From the NCBI GenBank assembly GCA_018830415.1, contig JAHJSJ010000128.1:1-15569 (forward strand): a stretch of DNA of 15,569 nt, read 5' to 3'. Each line of letters starts with the position of its first letter. Within the stretch, counting starts at the first letter, position 1. This document shows positions 7,445 through 15,431 of the stretch, in pieces. Source of the stretch: Alphaproteobacteria bacterium. GTDB taxonomy: Bacteria; Pseudomonadota; Alphaproteobacteria; Sphingomonadales; Sphingomonadaceae. The notes beneath the pieces were generated by a model. That model was not told the DNA's origin, searched no databases, and saw only the letters and a program-made list of their open reading frames with translations. Position numbers and translations under genes: made by a program.

Positions 7445-7515
7445 TTGTCGCGGGGTGTATGCACCTCTTCTATTCCGTCCGCACTCCCGATATATTGCAA
7501 CAGGTTACGCATTCC

Positions 7516-8508
7516 ATGCCCAAAGCCAAGATGCCCGCCAACCTGACCATGGCCGATATTGCCCGATTGGCGGGCGTTTCCCCGATCACGGTTTCGCGCG
7601 CACTTGCTGGCAGCGCCGCAGTGCGCGACGAAACACGCAAGAAGATTGTTCGCATCGCCGAGGAGGCTGGGTACCGTCTCAACCAAGCAGCGCGGAACCT
7701 GCGCCACCAGCGCAGCAATACGATTGCAGTCGTGGTCGAAATGACCCCATCAAGTACTCGCCCGATGAGCGAACCATATCCGCTGGCGTTGCTCGGTGGG
7801 ATTGTCCAGGAATTGTCGAGCGCGAATTTTACGCTCAGCTTGTCGACGCTCGCCACCTTTGCCGCGGCTCCTGGGGCGGTCGACGGAATCATTTTGCTCG
7901 GCCAGGGAATGCATAATGATGCGGTGGCCGATATCGAAAGATTGGGTCTTCCGCTGGTGGTCTGGGGCGCGGTCAGACCCGACAGCCGTCATGTGGTTGT
8001 AGGGAGTGACAATCGAGATGGCGGAGTTCTGGCCGCAGACAGGATGGAGCTTTTGGGGCGCAAGCGGCTGGTTTTCCTAGGGGATACCGAACATGCCGAA
8101 GTCGCTGACCGGCATGAGGGTTTCACATCAAGGTTGCTAGACAATGGAGCGACGCTGCTGGGCACTGTTCCTTGCGAATTCAGCTTTGTCGCCGGCCATG
8201 ATGCGATGCAGGAACTGTTGAACCAGCATGGCAACCAGATCGATGGTGTGTTCGCCAGCAATGATGCCATCGCCATGGGCGCGATCCGCGCCCTTGCTGA
8301 AGAAGGCCGGCGCATTCCGCGAGATGTGGCAGTGATTGGCTTCGACGATTCACAAAGCGCCTCGTTTTTCGTCCCCGCGCTTACAACGGTACGTCAGCAC
8401 TGGAATGAGGGCGGCAGGTTGCTGGCGCGTAAGGCGCTCGCCGCGATTCAAGGTGAACATGCCGAATCAGAAGAAATGCCAGTGGAACTTATCGTAAGAT
8501 CGAGCTGA
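7516..8508 (+). CDS. LacI/GalR-family transcriptional regulator of the sugar locus
   Basis: From ATG 7516 the protein has 330 residues, the normal family size. The N-terminal helix-turn-helix MADIARLAGVSPITVSRALAG spans about 12-32. A hinge region (YRLNQAARNLR) follows, then a periplasmic-binding-protein-like effector domain. Family landmarks include VDGIILLGQG, VVVGSDNRDGG, GVFASNDAIAMGAI, and VIGFDDSQSASFFVPALTTVRQ near the end. Such proteins usually repress a neighbouring sugar operon until a sugar or sugar phosphate binds. An upstream in-frame ATG at 7459 would add 19 residues ahead of the normal LacI start, so it is less likely. Its gene is 165 nt before the GH65 fusion, in the same direction, and the operator-like repeats in that gap are its probable target. 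An activator role cannot be excluded. Confidence 0.92.
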   Translation: MPKAKMPANLTMADIARLAGVSPITVSRALAGSAAVRDETRKKIVRIAEEAGYRLNQAARNLRHQRSNTIAVVVEMTPSSTRPMSEPYPLALLGGIVQELSSANFTLSLSTLATFAAAPGAVDGIILLGQGMHNDAVADIERLGLPLVVWGAVRPDSRHVVVGSDNRDGGVLAADRMELLGRKRLVFLGDTEHAEVADRHEGFTSRLLDNGATLLGTVPCEFSFVAGHDAMQELLNQHGNQIDGVFASNDAIAMGAIRALAEEGRRIPRDVAVIGFDDSQSASFFVPALTTVRQHWNEGGRLLARKALAAIQGEHAESEEMPVELIVRSS

Positions 8509-8585
8509 ATCGACCGAGTGAAACACTCACCTATCCGCTAGCCTTAAAGCGCCGACAGTACCTTTTCCGGCTAATCGCTTGGGAG

Positions 8586-8636
8586 TTATGATATCCATAG
8601 CATAAAAATGACATCGATATCTTGACATCGATACCA
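8586..8636. promoter_or_regulatory. Candidate LacI-type operator cluster and promoter of the sugar operon
   Basis: Two 14-bp sites lie end to end: TGACATCGATATCT (8609-8622) and TGACATCGATACCA (8623-8636). They share an 11-bp direct repeat, TGACATCGATA. Each is centred on CG, like many LacI-family operators, and matches its own reverse complement at 5 of 7 paired positions. Just upstream, 8586-8605 is a 20-bp inverted repeat (TTATG...CATAA, 16 of 20 positions symmetrical). A perfect -35 hexamer, TTGACA (8622-8627), straddles the second site. The best-placed -10 (TCATGT, 8645-8650) is weak. Binding here would block polymerase. The match to a LacI-type site is pattern-based only. Confidence 0.55.
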
Positions 8637-8673
8637 TAATGCGTTCATGTCGTCCGCATAGAAGTGCCGATGG

Positions 8674-11600
8674 ATGGTTTTTGCCATGCAAACGGCCCTG
8701 CGGAAACGCGTTATGGAGAGGGCATTGTTGGATAAGGCGCGCATTCCTGCGGCAGATGCTGACGTCTGGCATCTTTGCCAGACGGGCTTCGATGTGTTGG
8801 AGGAGTCCTCTCGGGCAAGCGTATTCGCACTCGCTAATGGTGTTCTCGGCGTGCGCGGCGGCCTCGACGAGCTAGCGGGGGATCATGCAGCGATCCTTTC
8901 CGATGCTCACATCGCCAACCCGATCCATTATCATGAAAGCTTCACCGGGTTCGCTACCAGTTCGGACATGCGCTTTGCGGCACCTAGTCCGGTTCAAATC
9001 GCGCTGGAAATCGATGGCAAGCCCTTCGTTCCGGGTGGGGATGCCCCGCTCGCATTCGAGCGGAAGCTCGGCCTCGTCGATGGGATTCTTCACCGCACAA
9101 CCAGCTGGCGTATTGATCAGGATCGCATCCTCCATCTCACTGTCTTGCGTCTCGTCGCGCCCGGAGCCGGTGCGCATTGCGCCAGTCAGATCGGGCTGCA
9201 GGTAACTGGCGGAAGCGCGGATATCTCGCTCAGCTTTCCACTCGAATGCCAAGAGCTCGACCCGTCTGGGGTTGATGATCCCAGGTTCAATCGCGCCACG
9301 CCGCTCCGCCGCATCAGTCTGGACGAGAGTGGGGTTGAGGCCTGTTTTCGCGCCGGCGATGGCGCGCAGGCCGTCGATTTGGCAATGGTGCAGGCGATCG
9401 ACGTCGACCCCGCTGCAGGCAAACTTATCCTTGATGATGGCCGCGCCACTGCACGGTTCTCTCTGGACGATGGTGCCGCAGGAATGGTGGAGCGGCATGT
9501 CCACTATGCCTTCGGAGCCGATGGCCCGGACAGGGCACGAGAGCTTCTCCAGCACAACCGCACGATGGGCTGGGGCGGGCTGGCAGAGGCAGCGCAAGCG
9601 GAATTGGCGCGGTTCTGGGCAGGTGCCGCCATCGCAATTTCGGGTGACAGTGGAATGGAACGGGCAATCCGCCTGGCGATGTTCCATCTCTACCAATCTG
9701 CCAGCCGCGACAACCGGCACTCGATCGCCGCCAAGGGCCTGACCGGCGAAGGCTACGAAGGGCACTATTTCTGGGACACGGAAGTGTTCGTCTTGCCAGC
9801 GCTGGCCTTTCTCGCGCCCGAACTTGCTGCGCCAATCCTGCGCTACCGCATTGGCACGCTCGACAATGCCAGACGCAATGCGCGCCAGATGGGTCACGCC
9901 AGTGGAGCGCTCTATCCCTGGCGCACGATTGGAGGGGATGAGTGTTCAGCACATTATCCCACCGGGGCCGCGCAATACCACATCAATGCCGATATCGCCT
10001 ATGCGCTGAACCTCTATCGCGAGGCTACTGGTGATGCGCACCTGGTGCGCGATGCAGCGCCGATGCTGTTCGAAACCGCGCGCATTTGGCTGGAAATCGG
10101 GCATTTCAATGCGCGCCGAGGGGGTGCCTTTACAATCCATGGCGTAACGGGGCCGGATGAATACACCGGTCTGGTCGACAATGATTATTACACCAATGCC
10201 ATGGCTGCGCGGCATTTGGCGTTTGCAGCAACGCTGGCCAGCGAAATGGAGCAGGAGGACCCCGGGCATTTTCGCGCCCTGGCAGAAGAACTTTCGCTAA
10301 CACCGCGCGAAGTCGAGCAATGGCGCGCTGCCTCGGCGGCGATGTGGCTGCCCGTTGACGACAAGCTGGGAATCCATCCGCAAGACGACAGTTTCCTCGA
10401 CAAACCTGTCTTTCCCTTCGCTGATCTTCCGCGTGATCGCTTTCCGCTTTTGCTTCACCACCACCCCCTGCAGTTGTTCCGGCATCAATTGTGCAAGCAG
10501 GGCGATGTGGTGCAGGCCATGCATCTGGCGGGCGAAGACGTGCCGCTTACGGCCAAGCGTCGAGACCTTGCGTTTTATACCCCGCTGACCACGCATGATT
10601 CCACGCTGTCAGCCACTGCATTTGCCACCGTTTCAGCGGAAACGGGCCAAGAGGCGCAGGCGCTCGATTATCATCACGAGACTGCATATGTCGATCTCGA
10701 GAACCGGCACGGCAACACGCATCACGGCCTGCACATGGCAGCAATGGCCGGTAGCTGGCTGGTTCTTGCGATGGGCTGGGGTGGAATGCGGATCGTCAAG
10801 GGGCGGTTACACTTCCGTCCAACTTGCCCAGACGGCTGGGGATCGTACAGCTTTCGGTTGCGCTGGCGCGGCGCGCTTTTGGAAATCAATGTCAGCGCCG
10901 ACAAAACCATTTATCGGCTCATCTCTGGTGATCTGCCGCTGATCCTCGATCATGGCCGCGAAGTGGTGCCGAGCGCCGCTGGAACAGTTCTGCTCCGCCC
11001 GATGTTTGATGCCGTGATTTTCGATCTCGACGGGGTTCTGACTGATACGGCGCAAGCGCACTTCAAAGCATGGAAGCGGCTGTGTGACGAAGAAGGCCTG
11101 CCCTTCGACGAGCACTTCAATGAGAACCTCAAAGGCGTCGATCGTCCAGCATCGCTGGCGTTGATCCTCGAAGCGGCCGGCGTCGCGGCGGATGCAGCGA
11201 CACGCGAAGAAATGATGACGCGCAAGAATAAATATTACCGCGAAGCGATTGCCCATTATGGCCCGGACGATCTGTTCCCGGGCGCGCGCGAATTGCTTAC
11301 CGATTGCCTCGCCGCAGGCCTCAAAATCGGCCTTGCATCGGCCAGCCGCAATGCCCGCGACGTGGTCCGGGCGCTGGGCATAGAAAACCTGTTCGACACG
11401 ATCACCGATGCAGGAACGATCAAGCGCGGCAAACCCGATCCGGAAATCTTCCTCGCTACCGCACAAGAGCTCGGCTGCGATCCGTCGCGCTGCGTCGGGG
11501 TGGAAGATGCCGTCGCAGGAATCACTGCGATCAAGGGTGCCGGAATGCGGGCTATTGGAGTCGGTAGCCCCCACGCACTGGCAGCAGCCGATAGCGTCGT

Positions 11601-11685
11601 TTCCGAAATTTCTGCGCTTGATGTCGCGGTACTGACCACAACCCTTCCCCCTGAAGAACGTGACCAATTGAAGCTGGAGAAATGA
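8674..11685 (+). CDS. GH65 disaccharide phosphorylase fused to beta-phosphoglucomutase
   Basis: A single 1003-residue polypeptide. Residues 1-776 form a GH65 (maltose/kojibiose/trehalose-type) inverting phosphorylase: FALANGVLGVRGG near the N-terminus, HYFWDTE at 364-370, GVTGPDEY at 490-497 with the general acid Glu496, Lys608-Gln609 in the substrate pocket, a phosphate-type loop THDSTLS at 640-646, and NTHHGLHMAAMAGSW. Residues 777-1003 form a complete HAD-type beta-PGM: nucleophile Asp784 and acid/base Asp786 (DLDGVLTDT), cap residues His796, Arg824 and Lys851, then Ser889, Lys920 and Glu944-Asp945. Together they would turn an alpha-glucoside plus phosphate into glucose-6-phosphate. A signal peptide is absent, so it is cytoplasmic. 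The start is uncertain: ATG 8674 or 8686, both with weak ribosome sites. The stop is 1 nt before the receptor ATG. Exact disaccharide specificity cannot be assigned. Confidence 0.93.
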   Translation: MVFAMQTALRKRVMERALLDKARIPAADADVWHLCQTGFDVLEESSRASVFALANGVLGVRGGLDELAGDHAAILSDAHIANPIHYHESFTGFATSSDMRFAAPSPVQIALEIDGKPFVPGGDAPLAFERKLGLVDGILHRTTSWRIDQDRILHLTVLRLVAPGAGAHCASQIGLQVTGGSADISLSFPLECQELDPSGVDDPRFNRATPLRRISLDESGVEACFRAGDGAQAVDLAMVQAIDVDPAAGKLILDDGRATARFSLDDGAAGMVERHVHYAFGADGPDRARELLQHNRTMGWGGLAEAAQAELARFWAGAAIAISGDSGMERAIRLAMFHLYQSASRDNRHSIAAKGLTGEGYEGHYFWDTEVFVLPALAFLAPELAAPILRYRIGTLDNARRNARQMGHASGALYPWRTIGGDECSAHYPTGAAQYHINADIAYALNLYREATGDAHLVRDAAPMLFETARIWLEIGHFNARRGGAFTIHGVTGPDEYTGLVDNDYYTNAMAARHLAFAATLASEMEQEDPGHFRALAEELSLTPREVEQWRAASAAMWLPVDDKLGIHPQDDSFLDKPVFPFADLPRDRFPLLLHHHPLQLFRHQLCKQGDVVQAMHLAGEDVPLTAKRRDLAFYTPLTTHDSTLSATAFATVSAETGQEAQALDYHHETAYVDLENRHGNTHHGLHMAAMAGSWLVLAMGWGGMRIVKGRLHFRPTCPDGWGSYSFRLRWRGALLEINVSADKTIYRLISGDLPLILDHGREVVPSAAGTVLLRPMFDAVIFDLDGVLTDTAQAHFKAWKRLCDEEGLPFDEHFNENLKGVDRPASLALILEAAGVAADAATREEMMTRKNKYYREAIAHYGPDDLFPGARELLTDCLAAGLKIGLASASRNARDVVRALGIENLFDTITDAGTIKRGKPDPEIFLATAQELGCDPSRCVGVEDAVAGITAIKGAGMRAIGVGSPHALAAADSVVSEISALDVAVLTTTLPPEERDQLKLEK

Positions 11686-11686
11686 G

Positions 11687-14074
11687 ATGAGCTATAAGAC
11701 AAAATGGCTGGCTTCGGCAGCCGCAATTACTTTCCTGTTTCCTGCTGTAGCACAGGCGCAAAACGCCGATACTGCGACCGGAGACGAAACAGCCGAGACT
11801 GAGTATTCCGGTGAAATTGTCGTCACCGCGCGACCCGGCGGTTCCGGTCAACGCAAGCAGGACGCAGCTTTTGCGATCAGTTCGATCGACAGCGCCGCGA
11901 TGGACCAGATCGCCCCTAACAGTACCGCCGATCTTCTCTCTGTTGTGCCGGGCGTATGGTCAGAAAGTTCGGGCGGGCAAAACGGCGCGAACATCTTCGT
12001 GCGCGGCTTCCCAGGTGGCGGAGACGCTGAATTCGTGACTTTCCAGTACCAAGGCTCGCCAGCCTTCCCGCCGCCAACGCTTTCCTTCCTGGAAAATTCG
12101 CAGCTGTTCCGGATCGATGAAACCGTTTCGCGGATCGAAGCGGTGCGCGGTGGCCCGGCGCAGGTTTTCTCGAATGGGCAGGTTGGCCTTACCGCCAATA
12201 TAATTCCCGTAACCGGCGGGCCGGACTTCGAAGGCTTGATCAAGGCGGGCGTAACCGATTTTGGTGACAAGCGCTTCGATGCAGTGATCAGCGGGCCGCT
12301 CGGCCCTGATACCGGCTTCATGGTCGGCGGTTATTACCATTCGGGCGACGGGATTCGCGATGCGGGCTTTACCGCTGAGGAAGGCGGCCAGATCAGCGCC
12401 AACGTTACGCATGATTTTGGCGATGGCAACATCACCGTCTGGGGCCGCTATCTCAATGATCAAGGGGCATGGCTCTTACCAATTCCGATCATCCAGAACG
12501 CTGACGGCAGCCTTGCGGATTTCCCTGGATTCAAACGCGGGACGGGCACTTTCAATAGCCCCGAAACACGCCTGACCATTCCCAATGACGGGGTGACGAT
12601 CGATCAGTCGGAAGGTCGCGGAGCCAATCTGGTCAATTTTGGTTTCGATCTCGATTATTCGCTGTCGGATACCATCTCATTGTTTTCCAAGACCAGCTAC
12701 CTTAACGGTTCGGCCGACACGCGCGGGCTGGTTCCCGCAGGCGCGCCGACGAGCGTTGCGGAGATCGCCTCGCGTTCGGGCGCAGGTGTTGGTAGCGTAA
12801 CCTTTGTCAATGGCGGCGGGGCATTTGACCAAAGTAATGCCGTTATCGAAGTGGGCGCGTGGCGGGTCGACAAGGACCTAGAAGCCTTTACGACCGAGAA
12901 CGGTCTGAACTTTGAGTTCGGCTCGCATACGCTGACTGCTGGGGTCTATTACGCCTCCTTCTCCTCACGCGATCGCTGGAACCTGGGCAACTTCCTGCTG
13001 CTCGAAGCGGTTAGCAATCCGCGCGTTCTCAACATGACGCTTGACGACGGCCGCCCGGTGACACGCAACGGCTTCACGCGCGGCTCCTTCTTCAATGTCA
13101 ATGCCGATTACGATGGTGAGGACGTGGCAGCCTACCTTTCGGACGAATGGCAGGTCAACGATCAGTTGCGGCTCGATGCGGGCATCCGCTGGCACCGCCA
13201 CGAGGTGACCGGCAGCCTTGAAAACAACGATTTCGGCGTCGATACCGATGGCGATCCCGATACGTTGTTCAATAATGGCGATGCGGTGCTCAACGGCACC
13301 TTCTCGAACATCCAGTTCTCGAAAAGCAAGGTCTCTTGGACTGCAGGCGCGAATTACGCCTTTACCGATGATGTCGGCGCATTCCTGCGTTACAGCCGGG
13401 GCAACAGCTTCCCGCAGTTCGACCAGCTTCGCGATGGGCTGCGGCTGGTGCAGGAAATCGACACTATCGAGGGCGGGCTAAAGATCAGCAAACCGGTTTA
13501 CAGCCTGTTTGCAACGGTGTTCTATAATGATTTCAGTGGCATCCAAAACACCCAAATCGTCAACGGCGCACCGATCCCCAATGTCGGGTCGGCCAGTGCC
13601 ATCGGGGTCGAAGTGGAAGGCGAGTTGCGACCCATTGAAGGGCTGAGTCTGGGTGGCAACCTTACCTATCTCAACGCGGAATATGACAATTTCTTTGCGC
13701 TGGGTGGTACGGTCGATGCCTCGGGCAATCAGCTGGAACGGCAACCCGAATGGCAGGCACGCGGACGTGCGGCCTATACGGCACAACTGGGCAGTATCGA
13801 AGCGACGCTATTCGGATCGGCGCAATGGGTTGACTCGCGCTTTTCGGACAATCTCAACACCCAGGTCCTGCCGTCTTATACCAAGGTCGATGCCGGCATC
13901 TCGGCGGTGGTCAATGATAGGCTGACGCTTATGGTTACGGCTGACAACCTTCTGGATTCGCATGGAATCACCGAAGGTAATCCGCGCGTGATCGGTTCGC
14001 AGGGCGTAGGCCCAATCCTCGCACGGCCGATCCTCGGCCAGTCATTTACCTTCAGCGCACAGTTCAATTTCTGA
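11687..14074 (+). CDS. TonB-dependent outer-membrane receptor, probable alpha-glucoside uptake
   Basis: The 795-residue protein starts with a signal peptide (1-24, cleavage after AVAQA). A TonB-box-like segment, EIVVTAR (43-49), is followed by a plug domain with SIDSAAMDQIAPNSTADLLSVVPGV, IFVRGFPGGG and IEAVRGGPAQVF. The rest is a beta-barrel rich in alternating aromatic strands, ending FSAQFNF with the terminal Phe typical of outer-membrane proteins. These receptors bind scarce ligands and import them with energy from TonB. The substrate is inferred from the neighbours: the phosphorylase fusion ends 1 nt upstream, with GGAG (11676-11679) 7 nt before the ATG, indicating coupled translation. 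No SusD partner is present, as usual in alphaproteobacteria. Iron or cobalamin transport is unlikely in this context. Confidence 0.92.
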   Translation: MSYKTKWLASAAAITFLFPAVAQAQNADTATGDETAETEYSGEIVVTARPGGSGQRKQDAAFAISSIDSAAMDQIAPNSTADLLSVVPGVWSESSGGQNGANIFVRGFPGGGDAEFVTFQYQGSPAFPPPTLSFLENSQLFRIDETVSRIEAVRGGPAQVFSNGQVGLTANIIPVTGGPDFEGLIKAGVTDFGDKRFDAVISGPLGPDTGFMVGGYYHSGDGIRDAGFTAEEGGQISANVTHDFGDGNITVWGRYLNDQGAWLLPIPIIQNADGSLADFPGFKRGTGTFNSPETRLTIPNDGVTIDQSEGRGANLVNFGFDLDYSLSDTISLFSKTSYLNGSADTRGLVPAGAPTSVAEIASRSGAGVGSVTFVNGGGAFDQSNAVIEVGAWRVDKDLEAFTTENGLNFEFGSHTLTAGVYYASFSSRDRWNLGNFLLLEAVSNPRVLNMTLDDGRPVTRNGFTRGSFFNVNADYDGEDVAAYLSDEWQVNDQLRLDAGIRWHRHEVTGSLENNDFGVDTDGDPDTLFNNGDAVLNGTFSNIQFSKSKVSWTAGANYAFTDDVGAFLRYSRGNSFPQFDQLRDGLRLVQEIDTIEGGLKISKPVYSLFATVFYNDFSGIQNTQIVNGAPIPNVGSASAIGVEVEGELRPIEGLSLGGNLTYLNAEYDNFFALGGTVDASGNQLERQPEWQARGRAAYTAQLGSIEATLFGSAQWVDSRFSDNLNTQVLPSYTKVDAGISAVVNDRLTLMVTADNLLDSHGITEGNPRVIGSQGVGPILARPILGQSFTFSAQFNF

Positions 14075-14152
14075 TCAGTACGCTGATAATTCCCGAAAGC
14101 TTCTTGCGTTCGGGTCGCATCCACCAGGGGGGCTTGGTTCCCCCTGGTGGAT
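14074..14152 (+). terminator. Three stacked hairpins between receptor and permease genes
   Basis: Three inverted repeats fill most of the 109-nt gap. ATCAG/CTGAT (14074-14078/14083-14087) overlaps the receptor stop. CCCGAAAGC/GCGTTCGGG (14092-14100/14106-14114) has one mismatch. A perfect 13-bp stem follows, ATCCACCAGGGGG/CCCCCTGGTGGAT (14119-14131/14140-14152), with an 8-nt loop. No T-run follows the last stem (TTGCATAC), so complete intrinsic termination is doubtful. Partial termination or protection of the receptor mRNA from 3' decay is more likely, giving more receptor than permease. The stems are seen; the effect is inferred. Confidence 0.6.
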
Positions 14153-14183
14153 TTGCATACCTCAAACTGAGGAAGGACAAGCG

Positions 14184-15431
14184 ATGCCGGCCAGCCGTAC
14201 CCGCGTGATCGTTGCGATCATACTGGCTTACATGCTTTTCGCAGTGCTGCTCAACAGCGTAGGGACTGTGATTCTGCAGTCGATCGCCTCGCTCGGCCAA
14301 ACCAAATCAAGCGCCGCGATACTCGAGGCGTTCAAAGATCTGCCGATTGCGCTTGTCAGCTTCCTGGTGGCCTCGTTCCTTCCGCGTTTTGGATTGCGCA
14401 ACAGTATGGCTTTGGCATCTGCCATGGTTTGCATGGCCTGCATTGCTATGCCGCTACTCCCATCGTTCGCCACTACCAAGCTGCTGTTCGCAGTCACCGG
14501 GGCGAGTTTCGCGCTGATCAAGGTTTCGGCCTATGCCATGGTCGGGCTAGTGGCGCGCGATAAGGCTGATCACGCAAGCCTGATCAGCACAATCGAAGGT
14601 TTGTTCATGGTTGGCGTCCTGTCTGGATACTGGCTGTTTGGAGCCTTCATTGACAGCACGTCTCCTGCGAGTCTGCGCTGGCTGAATGTCTATTGGTTAC
14701 TCGCTCTTGCCGCTGCGGCGGTCGCAATAGTCGTCCGCACAACCCCGCTGGATGAAAGCGCCGCGCGCCCGATGAACGATGCGCCCAGCCAAGATTTCAC
14801 CGCCATTTTCACGCTGGCGTTGCAACCTTTGGTGCTGGCATTTCTGCTGTCAGCTTTCCTCTATGTTGTTGTGGAGCAGGCGATTGGCACATGGTTGCCA
14901 ACATTCAACAATGAAGTGCTGCACATGCCCCAGGCGATGAGTGTGATGGCCGCCAGTCTCTTTGCAGCAGCCATCGCGGCGGGGCGACTCGGTGCAGGAT
15001 TCGTGCTGCGCCGGGTGTCTTGGTACAAGGTCATTTTATTCTGCATCGCAATGATGGCGCTGCTGGTTTTGCTCACCTTGCCGCTGACGCGTGACCTGGT
15101 GCCTGATCCGCAAATGACTTGGCCGAATGCGCCAATTGCGGCCTTTATTCTCCCGCTAGTGGGACTATTTCTTGCGCCGATTTATCCCGTCATCAATTCA
15201 CGGGTTCTATCAGCTCTACCACCGCCGGACCATGCAGTGATGACCGGGCTGATCGTGGTCTTTTCGGCATTGGGCGGAACCACGGGATCATACATCACTG
15301 GGCAAGTGTTCGCCGCCCTTGGCGGGCAGGTTGCCTTCTACCTTTCGCTAGTGCCGATGGCCTTGCTGCTTTTAGCGGTATCGCTGTTCAAGCGACTGGG
15401 CGGGCGTCAGCAGTTGGCCGCAAAAGGCTAG
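14184..15431 (+). CDS. MFS sugar permease, FucP/FHS-like
   Basis: The 415-residue protein is strongly hydrophobic with about 12 predicted membrane segments and a hydrophilic central loop near residues 190-210 (TTPLDESAARPMNDAPSQD), the usual two-half MFS layout. Features such as VEQAIGTWLPTFNNEVL and a late helix GLFLAPIYPVINSRVLSALP recall the fucose/glucose-galactose:proton symporter group, so a sugar:H+ symporter is the best reading. In this locus it would move the disaccharide from periplasm to cytoplasm. The start is ATG 14184, with a strong AGGAAGGA site (14170-14177) 6 nt upstream. It follows the receptor after a hairpin-rich gap, and no gene follows it in the window. The family call is firm; the substrate is inferred. 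Confidence 0.85.
   Translation: MPASRTRVIVAIILAYMLFAVLLNSVGTVILQSIASLGQTKSSAAILEAFKDLPIALVSFLVASFLPRFGLRNSMALASAMVCMACIAMPLLPSFATTKLLFAVTGASFALIKVSAYAMVGLVARDKADHASLISTIEGLFMVGVLSGYWLFGAFIDSTSPASLRWLNVYWLLALAAAAVAIVVRTTPLDESAARPMNDAPSQDFTAIFTLALQPLVLAFLLSAFLYVVVEQAIGTWLPTFNNEVLHMPQAMSVMAASLFAAAIAAGRLGAGFVLRRVSWYKVILFCIAMMALLVLLTLPLTRDLVPDPQMTWPNAPIAAFILPLVGLFLAPIYPVINSRVLSALPPPDHAVMTGLIVVFSALGGTTGSYITGQVFAALGGQVAFYLSLVPMALLLLAVSLFKRLGGRQQLAAKG

Noticed and set aside
8516..8528. Small hairpin GAGTG-AAA-CACTC after the LacI-type gene
   Set aside because: It is a 5-bp stem with no following T-run, too weak to call a terminator.
10807..11667. 286-codon minus-strand open frame opposite the beta-PGM domain
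   Set aside because: The plus strand encodes an unmistakable beta-PGM with all catalytic residues; the antisense frame has no recognisable feature.
11002..11685. Separate beta-PGM gene starting at the internal ATG 11002
   Set aside because: No ribosome binding site precedes this ATG and the upstream GH65 frame runs straight into it without a stop, so a fusion is the simpler reading; internal initiation is not excluded.
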